From Thalassia testudinum (Eukaryota > Streptophyta > Magnoliopsida > Alismatales > Hydrocharitaceae), in NCBI GenBank assembly GCA_037157565.1, contig JAZHRO010000022.1, positions 3,286,001-3,350,000 on the forward strand: DNA of 64,000 bases, in the 5' to 3' direction. Below, in pieces: positions 11,284 through 22,308 of this stretch. Numbering within the stretch: the first letter of the stretch is position 1; every line of letters starts with the position of its first letter. A program made the translations under genes and the position numbers. Below the pieces are notes generated by a model. The model was not told the origin of the DNA. It saw only the letters and a list, made by a program, of their open reading frames with translations, and ran no database searches.

Positions 11284-12546
11284 ATGCCTCGTCGCGGGAC
11301 TGGCGAGACGGGCCGCGAGCGCGGCCGAGGACGAGGTCGGCGAGGTGGGAGTGCCGTTGCCGACGCCTCAGTGGGCCAGCCGCTACTCCCGGGCATCCAG
11401 GCTCAGGACCTCGCCCAGCTGATAAGGGACATTGTGCGAGAGGAGATCCACCCACCGCCCCAAGCACCTTACCCTGGGGCTGCGGAGGGGGAGTCCTCTG
11501 TGGGACCACATGACGGACGCGACGTTGGACATGGGGGAGGGGATGGGCCGCCGCCGCCCCCACCTTCCTCCGACACTTCTGTACACGAGGCACCTTTGCC
11601 TGGAGGTGCACCAGCATCTCCACTGCAGCGCCACTTCGAGCTCTTCAGGTAGTTCCGGAAGCTGAAGCCCCCCTCCTTCAAGGGGGATGAGGACCCGACC
11701 GAGGAAGAGGACTGGCTCGAGCAGCTGGAGAAGATTTTCAACACCCTTCACCCCCCGGCGGAGTGCCGCGTGGCCTTTGCCACGTACCAGCTGGAGAGTG
11801 CGGCACACAGGTGGTGGAGGGCGGTCCGGGGACAGGAGAGGGACGAGCCAACCTAGGACCGGTTCGTCACCCTCTTCTGCAAGCAGTACTTTCCCCAGAC
11901 GTGGCAGGACCAGAGGAGGCGGGAGTTCCACCTCTCTGCCAAGGGACGATGACCGTAAGCGCGTACTGCACGCGTTTCCTGGAGCTTTCCCGCTTTGCAG
12001 CGATAGCGGTAGCCACTGAGGAGGAGCGCCTTTGGAGGTTCACCGAGGGCTCCGGCCTGCAATTCGGGGGTATGTCAAACCCCTGAAGCTGCCTACGTTT
12101 TCGAGTGTGGTGGAGGCAGCTATGACCTACGAGGAGACCAACCCGTCCGCGCGAGACACTGACGGCGGGTGGAAGAGGCCCTTCCAGCCAGACTTTTCAC
12201 AGGGCCGGCGAGAGAGGAGGCACGTGGAGTCCGCGGGAGAGACGTCACATTTTGTAGGGCCATCAGTGGCCTTTGGGGGCCCTCGACAGGGGCCAGTCGC
12301 CAGCACCGGACCCCTGCCCAGCCGACAGCAGGGACCCACTGAGGGCTGGAATCGGGTTCCCCTCTGTTACCAGTGTGGCCAGCTGGGCCACATCAGGAGG
12401 TCAGCAGATACTTCCCGCGTAGAGCATTGGAGGGCGCGCAGGAGGCCGCGGTTCCCAGGTGCGAGGAGGAGGACAGTAGTCATGAGGAGGGTACCGGCCA
12501 ACACCTACCTGTCCGACGCAGAGTGTGGCTACTTCATCCGCACCTA
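11284..12546 (+). pseudogene. gag of element A (broken)
   Basis: It starts with MPRRGTG, an Arg/Gly-rich N-terminus usual in Tekay-type gag. The capsid region follows (FRKLKPPSFKG, EDWLEQLEKIF, RFLELSRFA) and then a zinc knuckle start CYQCGQLGH near 12366. Breaks visible: TAG at 11650 inside the FRKL block, TAG at 11854 before DRFVTLF, frame changes near 11935, 12055 and after the zinc knuckle, and loss of the last cysteine of CX2CX4HX4C. The stops are one transition from CAG or TGG codons. The start is the first ATG after the primer site in the gag frame. Confidence 0.85.
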
Positions 12547-14501
12547 GAGCTGAGGGGCGTATGAACGCCCTGACACACAGGGATGCCAGAGCTTCGGGAT
12601 CGGTGGTGGCAGGTATGGTTTCAGTTTTTGGTAGACTCGTTTACACACTTTTCGATTTCGGCGCTACGCACTCGTTTGTCGCAGCCAGTTTCACAGTTAG
12701 TTTGGGCCAGGACTATACGCTGATAGAGAATCCGTTCGTAATCAGGGGTCCGAGTGGTCAGATGTTTGTAGCTGAGGTGTACACGGATTGCGAGGTCAGC
12801 GTCGGGGGACATAGCCTGCCAGCTGACCTGAGTATGATACAGATGGAGGACTTTGGCGTAATTCTGGGGATGGACTGGCTGTCCGCTTACCACGCCTTGG
12901 TGGACTGTTTTGAGAGGAAGCTTGTCTTCTCTATGTCGGAGTTGCCTTCTTTCGAGTTTCACGGACAGCCAGTGGACGGAGGCTTCAGGTGCATTTCGGC
13001 ACTTCGGGCGGCGAGACTTTTGAGCCAGGGGTGTGAGGGCTTCCTAGCTTATGTGGTGGCAGAGCCCCGCTCTGTGGCAGACTTCCAGAGCATCCCGGTG
13101 GTCAGAAAGTACCCTGACGTGTTTCCAGACGAGTTACCAGGACTACCGCCCGAGCGTGAGATCGAGTTTGAGATCTCACTAGTATCAGGGACCAGCCCCA
13201 TCTCCACCGCGCCATACAGGATGGCACCGCTTGAGCTACGAGAGCTCAAGTCTCAGTTGCAGGACCTCTTGGAGAAGGGTTTCGTGAGGCCCAGTGAGTC
13301 TCCCTGGGGAGCCCCGGTACTGTTTGTGAAGAAGAAGGATGGTACCCTACGCCTTTGTGTGGACTACCGACAGCTGAATAGGGTCACCATCAAGAACAGA
13401 TATCCGCTGCCGAGGATCGACGACTTGTTTGACCAGTTGCGAGGTGCCACGGTGTTCTCCAAGATCGACTTGAGGTCTGGATACCACCAGTTGAGGATCA
13501 GGGAGGCAGATGTCTCCAAGACAGCTTTCCGCACCCAGTACGGACACTACGAGTTTTTGGTCATGCCGTTTGGGCTGACCAATGCCCCCGCTGCTTTCAT
13601 GGACTTGATGAACCGGGTGTTTAGGCCGTACTTGGACCAATTCGTGGTGGTATTCATTGATGACGTACTCATCTATTCTCGAGATCGGACGCAGCACGGA
13701 CAGCACTTGCAGATGGTTCTGGACACACTGAGATGACGTAGGCTGTACGCCAAATACAGCAAGTGCGAGTTCTGGTTGAGGGAGGTGACCTTCTTAGGTC
13801 ATGTGATCTCTGGAGACGGCTTGGCGGTGGACCCAGCCAAGGTCGAGGCAGTGCTCAGGTGGGAGAGACCGCGTTCAGTCTCTGAGATTCGCAATTTCCT
13901 GGGACTGGCAGGCTACTACAGACGGTTCATCAGGGGTTTTTCACAGATTGCGCGTCCTATGACATAGTTGACCCGAAAGGACGTGCCCTTCACTTGGACA
14001 GACGCCTGTGAGGCGTGTTTTCAGGAGCTGAAGGAGAGGTTGACCTCGGCTCCCGTGCTCACCATCCCTGACAGTAGTGGCGGGTTCATTGTGTACACGG
14101 ACGCCTCCTTGCAGGGGTTAGGAGGTGTGCTCATGCAGAGGGGTCACGTTGTCGCTTACGCTTCGTGGCAACTGAAGCCCCATGAGCATACCTACCCTAC
14201 CCACGACGTGGAGTTGGCAGCTGTCGTCTTCACGCTGAAGACCTGGAGGCACTACTTGTACGGTGAGACCTTCGAGATTTTCACAGATCACAAGAGCCTT
14301 AGATACCTTTTTGATCAAAAGGAGCTCAACATGAGACAGAGACGTTGGTTGGAGCTCCTGATGGACTACGACTGCAGCATTTCCTATCACCCGGGTAAGG
14401 CCAATGTGGTGGCTGACGCCTTGAGCCGGAAGGCACCCGCACACTTGGCTAGTTTACAGTTACAGAGTTGGAGCCTTTTGGAAGAGGTGGGCAGTTGGTG
14501 A
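12525..14501 (+). pseudogene. pol of element A: protease, reverse transcriptase, RNase H (broken)
   Basis: One frame holds the retropepsin site [10 protein letters not shown] (Asp codon at 12654), then RT blocks ([42 protein letters not shown], and the catalytic FIDD with DD at 13659-13664), and then RNase H ([13 protein letters not shown] near 14090, and the end VVADALSR). The protease D-S-G triad is D-F-G here, which should abolish activity. In-frame stops are TGA at 13734, TAG at 13965 and TGA at 14499; the first two replace codons that are CGA and CAG-like in the family. The frame is otherwise intact for about 660 codons, so decay is recent relative to gag. Confidence 0.92.
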
Positions 14502-16018
14502 CCCCTAGAGTTACGGGGGCACTGTGGGGCAGTGACTGTGACGCGACAAACTAGGCTAGAGCTGATAGACCGCATCATCACTGGACAGATGGCCGATTCG
14601 TACTTGCAGTCCTTGCGCGACAGAGTACTGTCAGGAGACCCAGGGGACTTCTCTTTCACAGACCAGGTACTGCGCTTGAGGGGACGGTTGTGCGTTCCCA
14701 AGGACGAGGAGCTGTTGAGAGAGCTCCTGACTGAGGCACACGGTTCCAGATTCACCATACATCCCGGAAACACGAAGATGTACCACGACTTGAGACACGA
14801 GTTTTGGTGGAGGGGGATGAAGCAGGATGTGGGTGAATTCGTGCAGCAGTGCTTAGTGTGCCAGCAGGTGAAAGCCGAGCATCAGAGGCCTGTAAGGCCG
14901 CTACAGCCGCTTCCAGTGCCAGAGTGGAAGTGGGAGAGCATCACCATGGACTTAGTGGTGGGCTTACCTGTTACCCAGCAAGGACACGATGCAGTCTGGG
15001 TAATTGTTGATAGACTGACGAAGACGGCACGATTCTTGCCGATCCGAGTCACTTTGGGACCAGGACAGTTGGAAGAGAGGTATATCCGCGACGTGGTACG
15101 ACTACACGGATTTCCGCAGGAGATCGTATCCGACCGGGATACCCGCTTTACGTCCCAGTTTTGGGCTGAGTTTCAGCAAGTCCTGGGGACGCGGTTGAGA
15201 TTTAGTACAGCTTACCACCCCCAGACGGACGGACAGTCTGAGCGCACGTACAGACACTTGAGGACCTTTTGCATGCCTGTGTACTGGACTGGAGGGGCTC
15301 TTGGGAGGAGCACCTGCCCCTGGCGGAGTTTGCATACAACAACAGCTATCACTCGAGCATCGGCATGGCTCCCTACGAGGCTCTGTACGGACGGAGGTGT
15401 ACGGCACCCTTGAGTTGGGTTGAGGTGGGGACCAAGTGGGAGGTTGGCCCCAGGTTGATCCGGCAGAGTCAGGAGGTAGTCGAGCAGATCCACAGGCGAC
15501 TTCGCACTGTCAAGAGCAGACAGAAGAGCTACGCGGATCGGAGAAGCAGAGAGGTGCAGTTCGAGGTTAGGGACCATGTCTTTCTTTGTGTTTCGCCCAT
15601 GAAGGGCCTGCAGTGGTTTGGGGTGAGAGGGAAGCTCGCGCCGAGGTTCGTGGGGCCCTTTGAGGTCCTGGAACAGGTTGGACCCGTTGCTTACAGACTT
15701 GCCCTCCCTCCTCAGCTTTCTGGTGTGCACGACGTGTTCCACGTGTCCAACCTCAGGAAGTACATAGCTGATCCCAGTCACATACTGAGTCACGAGAGCA
15801 TCGAGGTGGGCGACGACCTGACCTACCCCGAGCGGCCAGTGCAGATTCTTGACCGAGCCGTCTGTAGTTTGAGACGAAAGCAAGTACCCCTGGTGAAGTT
15901 TTTGTAGAGGAGCCAGCGGTACGAGGAGGCTACTTGGGAGCCTGAGGCGGCAATGCGGGAGCGGTACCCGGAGCTCTTCGCGGGTACGTTCTCTCGGACC
16001 GGCTTCGGTCCTCTTTGA
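14502..16018 (+). pseudogene. pol of element A: integrase and chromodomain (broken)
   Basis: The N-terminal zinc finger (H near 14740, CLVCQQ near 14855), the DDE core (ITMDLVVGLP, IVSDRDTRF, and GQSERTYR with the catalytic Glu kept) and then a C-terminal GPFEV module precede a chromodomain (PVQILDRAV, VPLVKFL, EEATWEPE). A frameshift near 15255 separates the core from the C-terminal part. A TAG at 15905 replaces the conserved Trp of the chromodomain KVLW-type block. The terminal stop is at 16016-16018. The chromodomain is known to direct integration to heterochromatin, which suits this location. Confidence 0.9.
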
Positions 16019-16065
16019 GTTTGTTATGTTTTTATATGACGTTTTTCCCGCACCCTAGTTAGCGC

Positions 16066-16085
16066 AAGTTTCGGGGATGAAACTT
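16066..16085 (+). promoter_or_regulatory. Post-pol hairpin of element A
   Basis: AAGTTTC and GAAACTT form a perfect 7-bp stem around the loop GGGGAT, 48 bases after the pol stop and 18 bases before the 3' LTR. A sequence of this kind is a known feature of Tekay/Del-type elements. The polypurine tract expected just before the LTR is not recognisable here (TTGAGTTTGTTATAT). Confidence 0.7.
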
Positions 16086-16309
16086 CCATTGAGTTTGTTA
16101 TATTGTTACGAACGTGGCTTCAAGACATTTTTAAGACATCTGGGAGGTGGCCCAGACGTCTGACCAGACATCTGGAACCCCTTCCAGACGTCTGGGATTT
16201 AATTTCTGCGGTGTACGGGGTTGCGTCTGCGCGCATGCACGCGCAGACCTGCAACCACCACCCGCTTTCCCTTTTTTTCCCTCTCTCGTCCTGCAGGGCG
16301 CAGTGCTGT

Positions 16310-16337
16310 TCTCTCTCTCTCTCTCTCTCTCTCTCTC
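16310..16337 (+). repeat. CT microsatellite upstream of the LTR TATA box
   Basis: About 13 CT units directly upstream of CCTTATAAGG. The 5' LTR has a shorter version near 5826-5843, so the array has changed length since insertion. Confidence 0.85.
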
Positions 16338-17360
16338 CCCGTGCGACCTTATAAGGCCCTTGCCCTCTCCCTCACTCTCATCTCCTCCGCTTCCTCCTTC
16401 TTCTTCCAGCCGGTGCGAGAGCGAGCGAGCGGCGGCAGCAGCGGCCGCGGCAAGTGTGCGGGAGGAGGTGTTGCGCGAGGGAGGAGACGCTCGACCGTGA
16501 GGGCTCGAGCTTGCCGGGGCGGCTAGAGCCGGCCGGCGGGGGAGCAGCGGGCTGGAGTGTCGCGGGGGGGCTGCTGCAGCTCGAGCAGCTGGCGGACGGG
16601 GCGCGGCGCGGCTGTGCGTCGTGGGCGGAGAGCGAGTCGAACTCTGATTCTAGAAGTTTTTCCAGAATCAGACGTCTGGGATTCCAACCAGACGATGGTG
16701 AAGATGTCTGGAGGACTGTCAAGACGTCTGGCAAGTAAGTTATTTCGTCCTCCTTCCTTTTTCGCGCGTACGGCCATGCAGCCGTCCGCCGCGCCTTCGT
16801 CTGCACCCCGTCGTACTGAGAGCGAGGAGTGGGTGCATGCAGGTTCTACTCAGGAGGGCGCGAGACTCGCCATCCAACGGGAATCGGACGTCTGGCCGCA
16901 GTGCCAGACGACGGAGAGGACTTCCAGACGTTCGGGTTGACCATCGGACGTCTGGAAACTAGGCCAGACGCCCTCGCAGGCTTCTGGATGTCTGAGGGAC
17001 TACACAGAACGAAGGTACCATCTGACCCACATTTTAAGATGTCTGGAAGAGGTTCCAGACGTCTGATTTTGGACTGTTTCGTCGTTTTCGACCCGTTTAG
17101 GGCCCGTTCGGAGTCCATTTTTCGCGTTTCGAGTTGCGTTCTTTTCGGAATAAAATCCTCTACCCGTTTACAGTAATTATATACTATTCTGAGAAACTCC
17201 TTGTGTTTGATCCTTGTGTTAGGACCCCGTTCCATTGCAGTCTCGGGGGTTGCGGAGGCGCGCGGGATTTCCGACCACGCCCCCAGTACTCCCGTTGTAG
17301 CTGGTAGAGTGGCTTTTAATTTACTTAATCAAATTTGTTACAATTGTGGAATAATTAATA

Positions 17361-17510
17361 GAGTCTAGGGCACTGCATGAACCCTAGGACTAAGAAACTA
17401 GATTGAATGATAGATCCTAGGGTATTGCATGAAACCTAGGACTGGAAACTAGATTGAATGATAGATCCTAGGGTACGGCGTGAATCCTAGGATTGGAAAA
17501 CTAGTGATAT
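17361..17510 (+). repeat. Three imperfect 51-bp tandem repeats in A's 3' LTR
   Basis: Counterpart of 9594-9743. Each unit has two CCTAGG-type palindromes spaced by about 14 bases. Confidence 0.8.
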
Positions 17511-18870
17511 GTATATAATATTGTAGTCTTGGAAAATGTGGAAAGGAAATAATAGCTGCCTATAATTGATTTAACAGCTGCCTGTTATGAATAAATGAAT
17601 ATGATTGAGAACATGGGTTGTATGAACGTGAAACTGGAATGGTGAAACCTGAATGTGCTGAGTTAAAAGAGCTGGAACCCTACGGGGAATTAGGAGTAGA
17701 ACTCCTGGAAAGAGAATGAAATGGAACTGAGAAGGAAAGATGTGGAAGTGTGTTGTCTCTTGGGTACGTAGTGCCAGGGGAAGCACCTGTTACCTGTTTA
17801 GTGCAGAGCGAAGCCAGCCACCCCAGGGATCCGGGGTTAGGTCTGGCCACTCTGTACCAACTTTTGGCCCTTGTGTACACAGTACCGAGGAGAGCTACTA
17901 GTGTAGGGAGAGTACTAGCTACCCCACGGGCCCCGGGGTTCTGCTGGCCCTCCTACACCGACTTGTTAGGTCCACTGGGCAAACCAAGGTAGTCAGGCGA
18001 GGGTGCGTGGACTGTGGAGGGCCAAGGCCCCTGTTTGGTTACTGTGAAGGGGTTGGACCCCTGTTACTGAGAGGGCTCTGCCCTATACTGGTTCCGTGCT
18101 GTGCTTTGGGCGCACCCGTTAACGGAAACGACTGACTGCGTGTCAGTGCGGGGTAGCTACCTGTGTGTTTATCGCACGTGCCGTAGTCACCATTACGTCT
18201 GTCAGCGACCTTGGGGTGGTTGACTGAGAGTAGGATCACCACGGGGGACTCTCCTGGCCAGGAGAGCACCACGTGTTACTTCTACTTTTCGGAAAAGACT
18301 GCAATCAAGATCGTTCCCATGAGGAACATTCGAGATCAAGTGAAGGATCTGAGAAATAGATAAATTGTGAAACAATAGAAAGACGTAAATAAAGGAAGAA
18401 AGAAAATAAAACAGCTACTGTACACTTTACTGCTTCTTTAGTTTTAGTTGCCACTCTACTCAGCGTTTCGCTGACGTGTTACACTCGTTACTTTTCAGGA
18501 CCAGGTGTTGAGCAGCCAGGGTCAGCGGCTGCAGAGGACGCTAGGCCGAGTAGGGTCCAGTAGAGTTACCGCAGTTCTTTTGTACCCCTTTTTGTTCCAC
18601 TGTAGTGAGTAGTTCTTGTTACTCTCTGTACTTTTCTTTACTTGTAGTTCTTGTTATGTTATAAATGTTGTTCTACTGTTGTGGTGGTACATGCTGTAGT
18701 AGTTCCTTTTCTTACTGCTGTATTTTTGTTACTGTTAGTTATATTCATGCTGAATGTGATTTATTTTACTGCTCTTTTGGTTACTTCCTCGTTAGACGAC
18801 TAGGTCTTGGGATTAGTCGAGTCAATCTGGTTCTCTCGTAAGGACTTGGGAATCGGGTCGTTACACTCAC

Positions 18871-19184
18871 GCTGGCGGGTCTGGTCCCCTATGCTCATGA
18901 TCCGATTACTCGCTTACATATCCGATTACCCATTTCTGAGAGAATAATGAGGAAAGTCTAAGGGGGTAGGGGTAGGTTTTGCACTGTGCTCTTCGAGATG
19001 AGTGCTTAACCGCTTAACACTTAGTGAAAATTTTGAGAGGCTTGGTGCTCTGCTTCTGTGTTGTTCTCTTGTGCCTTGCAATAGGTTTGTACTTGCTGAG
19101 ACTTGGCAACTTAAGCCGTCTCCCTCAGTTGCTCGACATCTGACATTACTTGAAGGCTTTGTGGGATTATTTGGCTCATGTGAC
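18871..19184 (+). mobile_element. Copy F LTR, piece 2
   Basis: This stretch between elements A and B continues the F LTR after the ctcac TSD. Its AAGTCTAAGGGGG...GGTTTTGCAC segment matches alpha copies G (near 1440) and C (near 36480). It ends at gtgac (19180-19184), the TSD of element B. A short ORF (19002-19187) is not supported as a gene. Confidence 0.8.
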
Positions 19185-20956
19185 TGATAAACACACATGA
19201 ATTCATGATAGAATGCTTATTTATGATAGTTCCTAGGTTTAGCATTGCATATCATGTTATAAATACTGCATAACATCCATTGCATGGCATTTAGGATAGT
19301 TGTATATTATGTACATTAATTCCATCATTTTACATGGCCAGGAGGCAATGAGACATCTTTACGGGCTTTGGATGAAGAATTCGACCGTATGGATGATTTC
19401 AGAGCGACAATTGCAGTCCATCAATGCGAGAATCACCTTGATCAGAGCTTTGTAGCACCCTTCGCAAGAAGATAGACAGCCCCAAGGCATCTCCAAGCCT
19501 GCTGTAAGATCAGATCCCAACCGTTGGATCTCAATCCAACGGCTGAGATGTGCGCTCCACGGTTGAAGAAGCATTTCATCTCACCCTCAGGCAGATCAAG
19601 CGAGGAGTCATCTCGACTGTTGGATCTTCATCCAACGGTCGTGGGAGCGGAAGCTTAATTTGTAAGCAGAGCACATAATGATCCTCAGCACAGTGGTTTG
19701 CGCCTCAGATCACAACACGCGGCCATGCGTTTGAAACCCCACGTGCAGATTTTATCTGCTGAAGTGCATGCAGAAGGGAAATTAAGCCATCGATGGAAGT
19801 TTGGGCAGTGAAGGAAGCAGCTACGTGGACGCATAGTTGAGTGCTGATGTTGCACGTGGCTGCCAACGCACCTCGAGAATGCACCATCTGACGCGCACAG
19901 TTAAGATGTCTGAACGCAGCATCTGACGGCTGATGGCGAGGCACACGATTCAAATTGTGCGAAGGGGCGCAATCTTCTCTCGACTGTGTGATCCTTCATC
20001 CGACGGTCAGGATTCATCCGTGCCTATGTGCGCGATGACAGCTGCGGGCGTGAGCGGTGGGTGTGGGATTTATAATGATAGAAGAGCGGTCCTTTTGTGA
20101 CACTTGCAGTTGTCACTAAATGGCCTGCACAGTGCATGCGCCAGCCAAGGAAATGAAGAGGCACGGATCTTTCGACGATAGCTTGAGCGGCCTTTAGTGA
20201 CACTTGTAGCTATCGCTGAATGCCTGTGTGCGGGATTCTCTTCTTCCCATCCACTATATAAAGGCCTACACACCCCCCTTGCCAAACCATCTCTTCTTTT
20301 CTTCCTCTCACCACCTCCAAGGCTCTAGAGAGAGCTTGTCCCAAGCCTGGGATGCTCCTCTAGAGTAGAAAATCAAATAGTTTTCCCACCTCTCATGCCC
20401 ATTCATGGAGCATCCCGTGGTTGTCCTCTCACCGCCCTTCGGGAAGAAGATCCTCGCCGTGATGCCGTTCTGCCCCATCCTCCATCCTTTGGCTCCATCC
20501 TCATTCGTCTCGCTCCTCACCACCTTCCTCTAGGCGACGTTAAAGTGAGTCGTCCTCCAAGCGACCGTCGAGGGGGATTTCTCTCACCTCTTTCTATCTT
20601 TTTACGCTTTCGTAGTGTAGATTTTTTGCTTTCATAGTTGTAACAAATAATTTTTGATAAATAGATGATTGTTTCTCTCTCTCATATTTTTGCAAGTAGA
20701 TTAGCCAGATAAGCAATTGTCGATTTGATCTCTTGCTCTTTTAAAATACCAAAAAAATTAGAAAAGATAAAAACAACCAAAAAGAAATAAAAGCGAAATG
20801 CGGATTTCATAAAACCAAACGTTCGCCTCCCTGTGTTCGACTCAGGACTCACTTTTTGAGTTTTGGTTATAAATTTTATTTGATAGACGTGTTTTGTGAG
20901 CTACGACGATGGGTCCTCCAAACCTCGATTTTAATACTCGAAGCGTGCCTGGATCA
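19185..20956 (+). repeat. 5' LTR of element B
   Basis: It contains the hairpin CCGTTGGAT-CTCA-ATCCAACGG near 19519-19540, a second GTTGGATCTTCATCCAAC hairpin near 19618-19635, and a TATATAAA box at 20255-20262. Its 3' end repeats CGAAGCGTGCCTGGATCA, shared with the 3' LTR (33771-33788). Confidence 0.92.
20255..20262 (+). promoter_or_regulatory. TATA box in the 5' LTR of B
   Basis: TATATAAA in the context CCACTATATAAAGGCC. It is identical in the 3' LTR near 33070, and a similar CTATAAAAGG box sits in related LTRs near 48275 (minus) and 56510. Confidence 0.65.
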
Positions 20957-20959
20957 TTT

Positions 20960-20977
20960 TGGCATCGTTGTCGGGGA
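20960..20977 (+). other. Primer binding site of B (tRNA-Asp type, decayed)
   Basis: TGGCATCGTTGTCGGGGA begins four bases after the LTR. It matches the tRNA-Asp type primer site seen in element C (37022-37039) except for C-to-T changes at CpG or nearby sites. Confidence 0.8.
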
Positions 20978-22308
20978 GGCAATGGAATTTACTTTATTGT
21001 TTCCTGCACTTCTTTGCATTTACATAGCACTAACCCCACTTGTCTTTGATCTACTATCTTGTAGGTACCCTAGCATGAAGATCCAAGTGCGGTAGATCAG
21101 AGTAAAGTGTGGGTAGAGTGTTTTGTAAGTGTCCCCCACATTTCCCCCCCCCCCACTAGTTCATTTCGCCACAATTATAACCAAGACCTAATCTACTTAG
21201 GTGTTTGCATAAACCCTAGGATAGACTATGTTTGTCTTGTTTGACACCTTCACCCATCTCACCCACATCTTATTAAAAACAAAAAAACAAAAGGATACTT
21301 TCTATGGGATGAATCAATTTACACACTTTATACACCCACATCAGAGGCACATAACCTAACTTGATTTTCATTTACTCAATCAGGATTCTGACCTGTGGAC
21401 TTGATACATGAATTCAACACATAAAAGAGTAGAAATCATATTAGGTTAATCACCTTTTTGTGCCTTAATCGGTGGTTCATTTGAGCCGATTGATTGAATT
21501 GTTTAGGCCACTTCACCTAATCTAAAAGAGGTTCATTTTGTAGTTGCCCCATAGGATTCAATAACTAGGTCAAGCCAGGCACTCCATATTTTTCTTGATT
21601 TCTAAAGGAAAATACTTGAGCACGTGCTTTTAAAAACAAACTTGGTTTGCCTCACAAAACTTGGTTGAAAGCACCTAATATTTGAATCCTAAAAGCTATT
21701 AAGCAAGATTCGAACTCTAAAACTCACCTTATCAATTAATAATCTTGCTTGAAAACCTCTTGGTCGTGCACATTCACACATTCTCAAACAAATCATTAGG
21801 GGTATAACCCATTAAGGGCCCATCACATTCCAGAAGCACCATTGTCCCAAGCCTAATTAAAATTGAGTAGCCGTTGGCCTTAAGGATTGGTTTGCTCTAC
21901 GGGATCCAGATTGAGATTATTCATGATTAACCTACATATACTAGTCAATCTGATGTCTATGTAGGGGAGTAGCGTCGAACGATCGCGGCTGTAGGGTATA
22001 CAACGAACCGGAGGCATAAGCCAAAGGAAGAACTTTCTCCCCAGTCCCTCCTTTTAACTGGTCAGATTGCCTAGACATAAGTAGAGTAAATCATCCATAA
22101 TCTTAGGAAGGATTTTGGGAGTCAGTAGACCTTTAGGCTATCCCATCTAAGGACAGGCTTGTATTCTTGTGCTGTAGGGTTCCCTCTCTTCCCCATCCTT
22201 CCGACTTCCTTCTAGTGTATGCTTGAAAGGAGGTCATTGAATCCTAGATTGGAAGGACCTTTAGACCGTTCTAGGAGGCGGAGGTTGAGCTATAGCCAAG
22301 AAGATCCC
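20978..22308 (+). other. Untranslated leader of element B
   Basis: A non-coding 1.3-kb leader between primer site and gag, typical of Athila-type elements. It includes a poly-C tract (21145-21156). Its second half recurs on the minus strand at 46362-47530 in another Athila-type fragment, for example the AGGACAGGCTTGTATT phrase near 22150. Confidence 0.75.

Larger units (their letters stand above)
5619..18865 (+). mobile_element. Element A: Ty3/gypsy chromovirus of Tekay/Del type
   Basis: A complete but dead LTR retrotransposon. It has LTRs that start TGTTACGAACG and end GGGTCGTTACA, a perfect 5-bp TSD ctcac (5614-5618 and 18866-18870), a tRNA-iMet primer site, gag with a zinc knuckle, and pol in the order protease, reverse transcriptase, RNase H, integrase, chromodomain. 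That order and the C-terminal chromodomain define plant chromoviruses; the LTR length of about 2.76 kb and the post-pol AAGTTTCGGGG motif fit the Tekay/Del branch. It is inserted in solo LTR F. Its 5' LTR is itself interrupted by a solo LTR of the same family. Confidence 0.93.
16104..18865 (+). repeat. 3' LTR of element A
   Basis: An uninterrupted LTR of 2762 bases with termini TGTTACGAACG and GTCGTTACA, followed by the TSD ctcac (18866-18870). It contains an AGACGTCT/AGACATCT cluster (16130-16195), a long CT microsatellite (16310-16337), the TATA box (16347-16357) and three 51-bp repeats (17361-17510). Confidence 0.95.

Noticed and set aside
11383..11931. 182-codon minus-strand ORF
   Set aside because: It is an antisense shadow of element A's gag, whose plus-strand frames carry recognisable capsid blocks.
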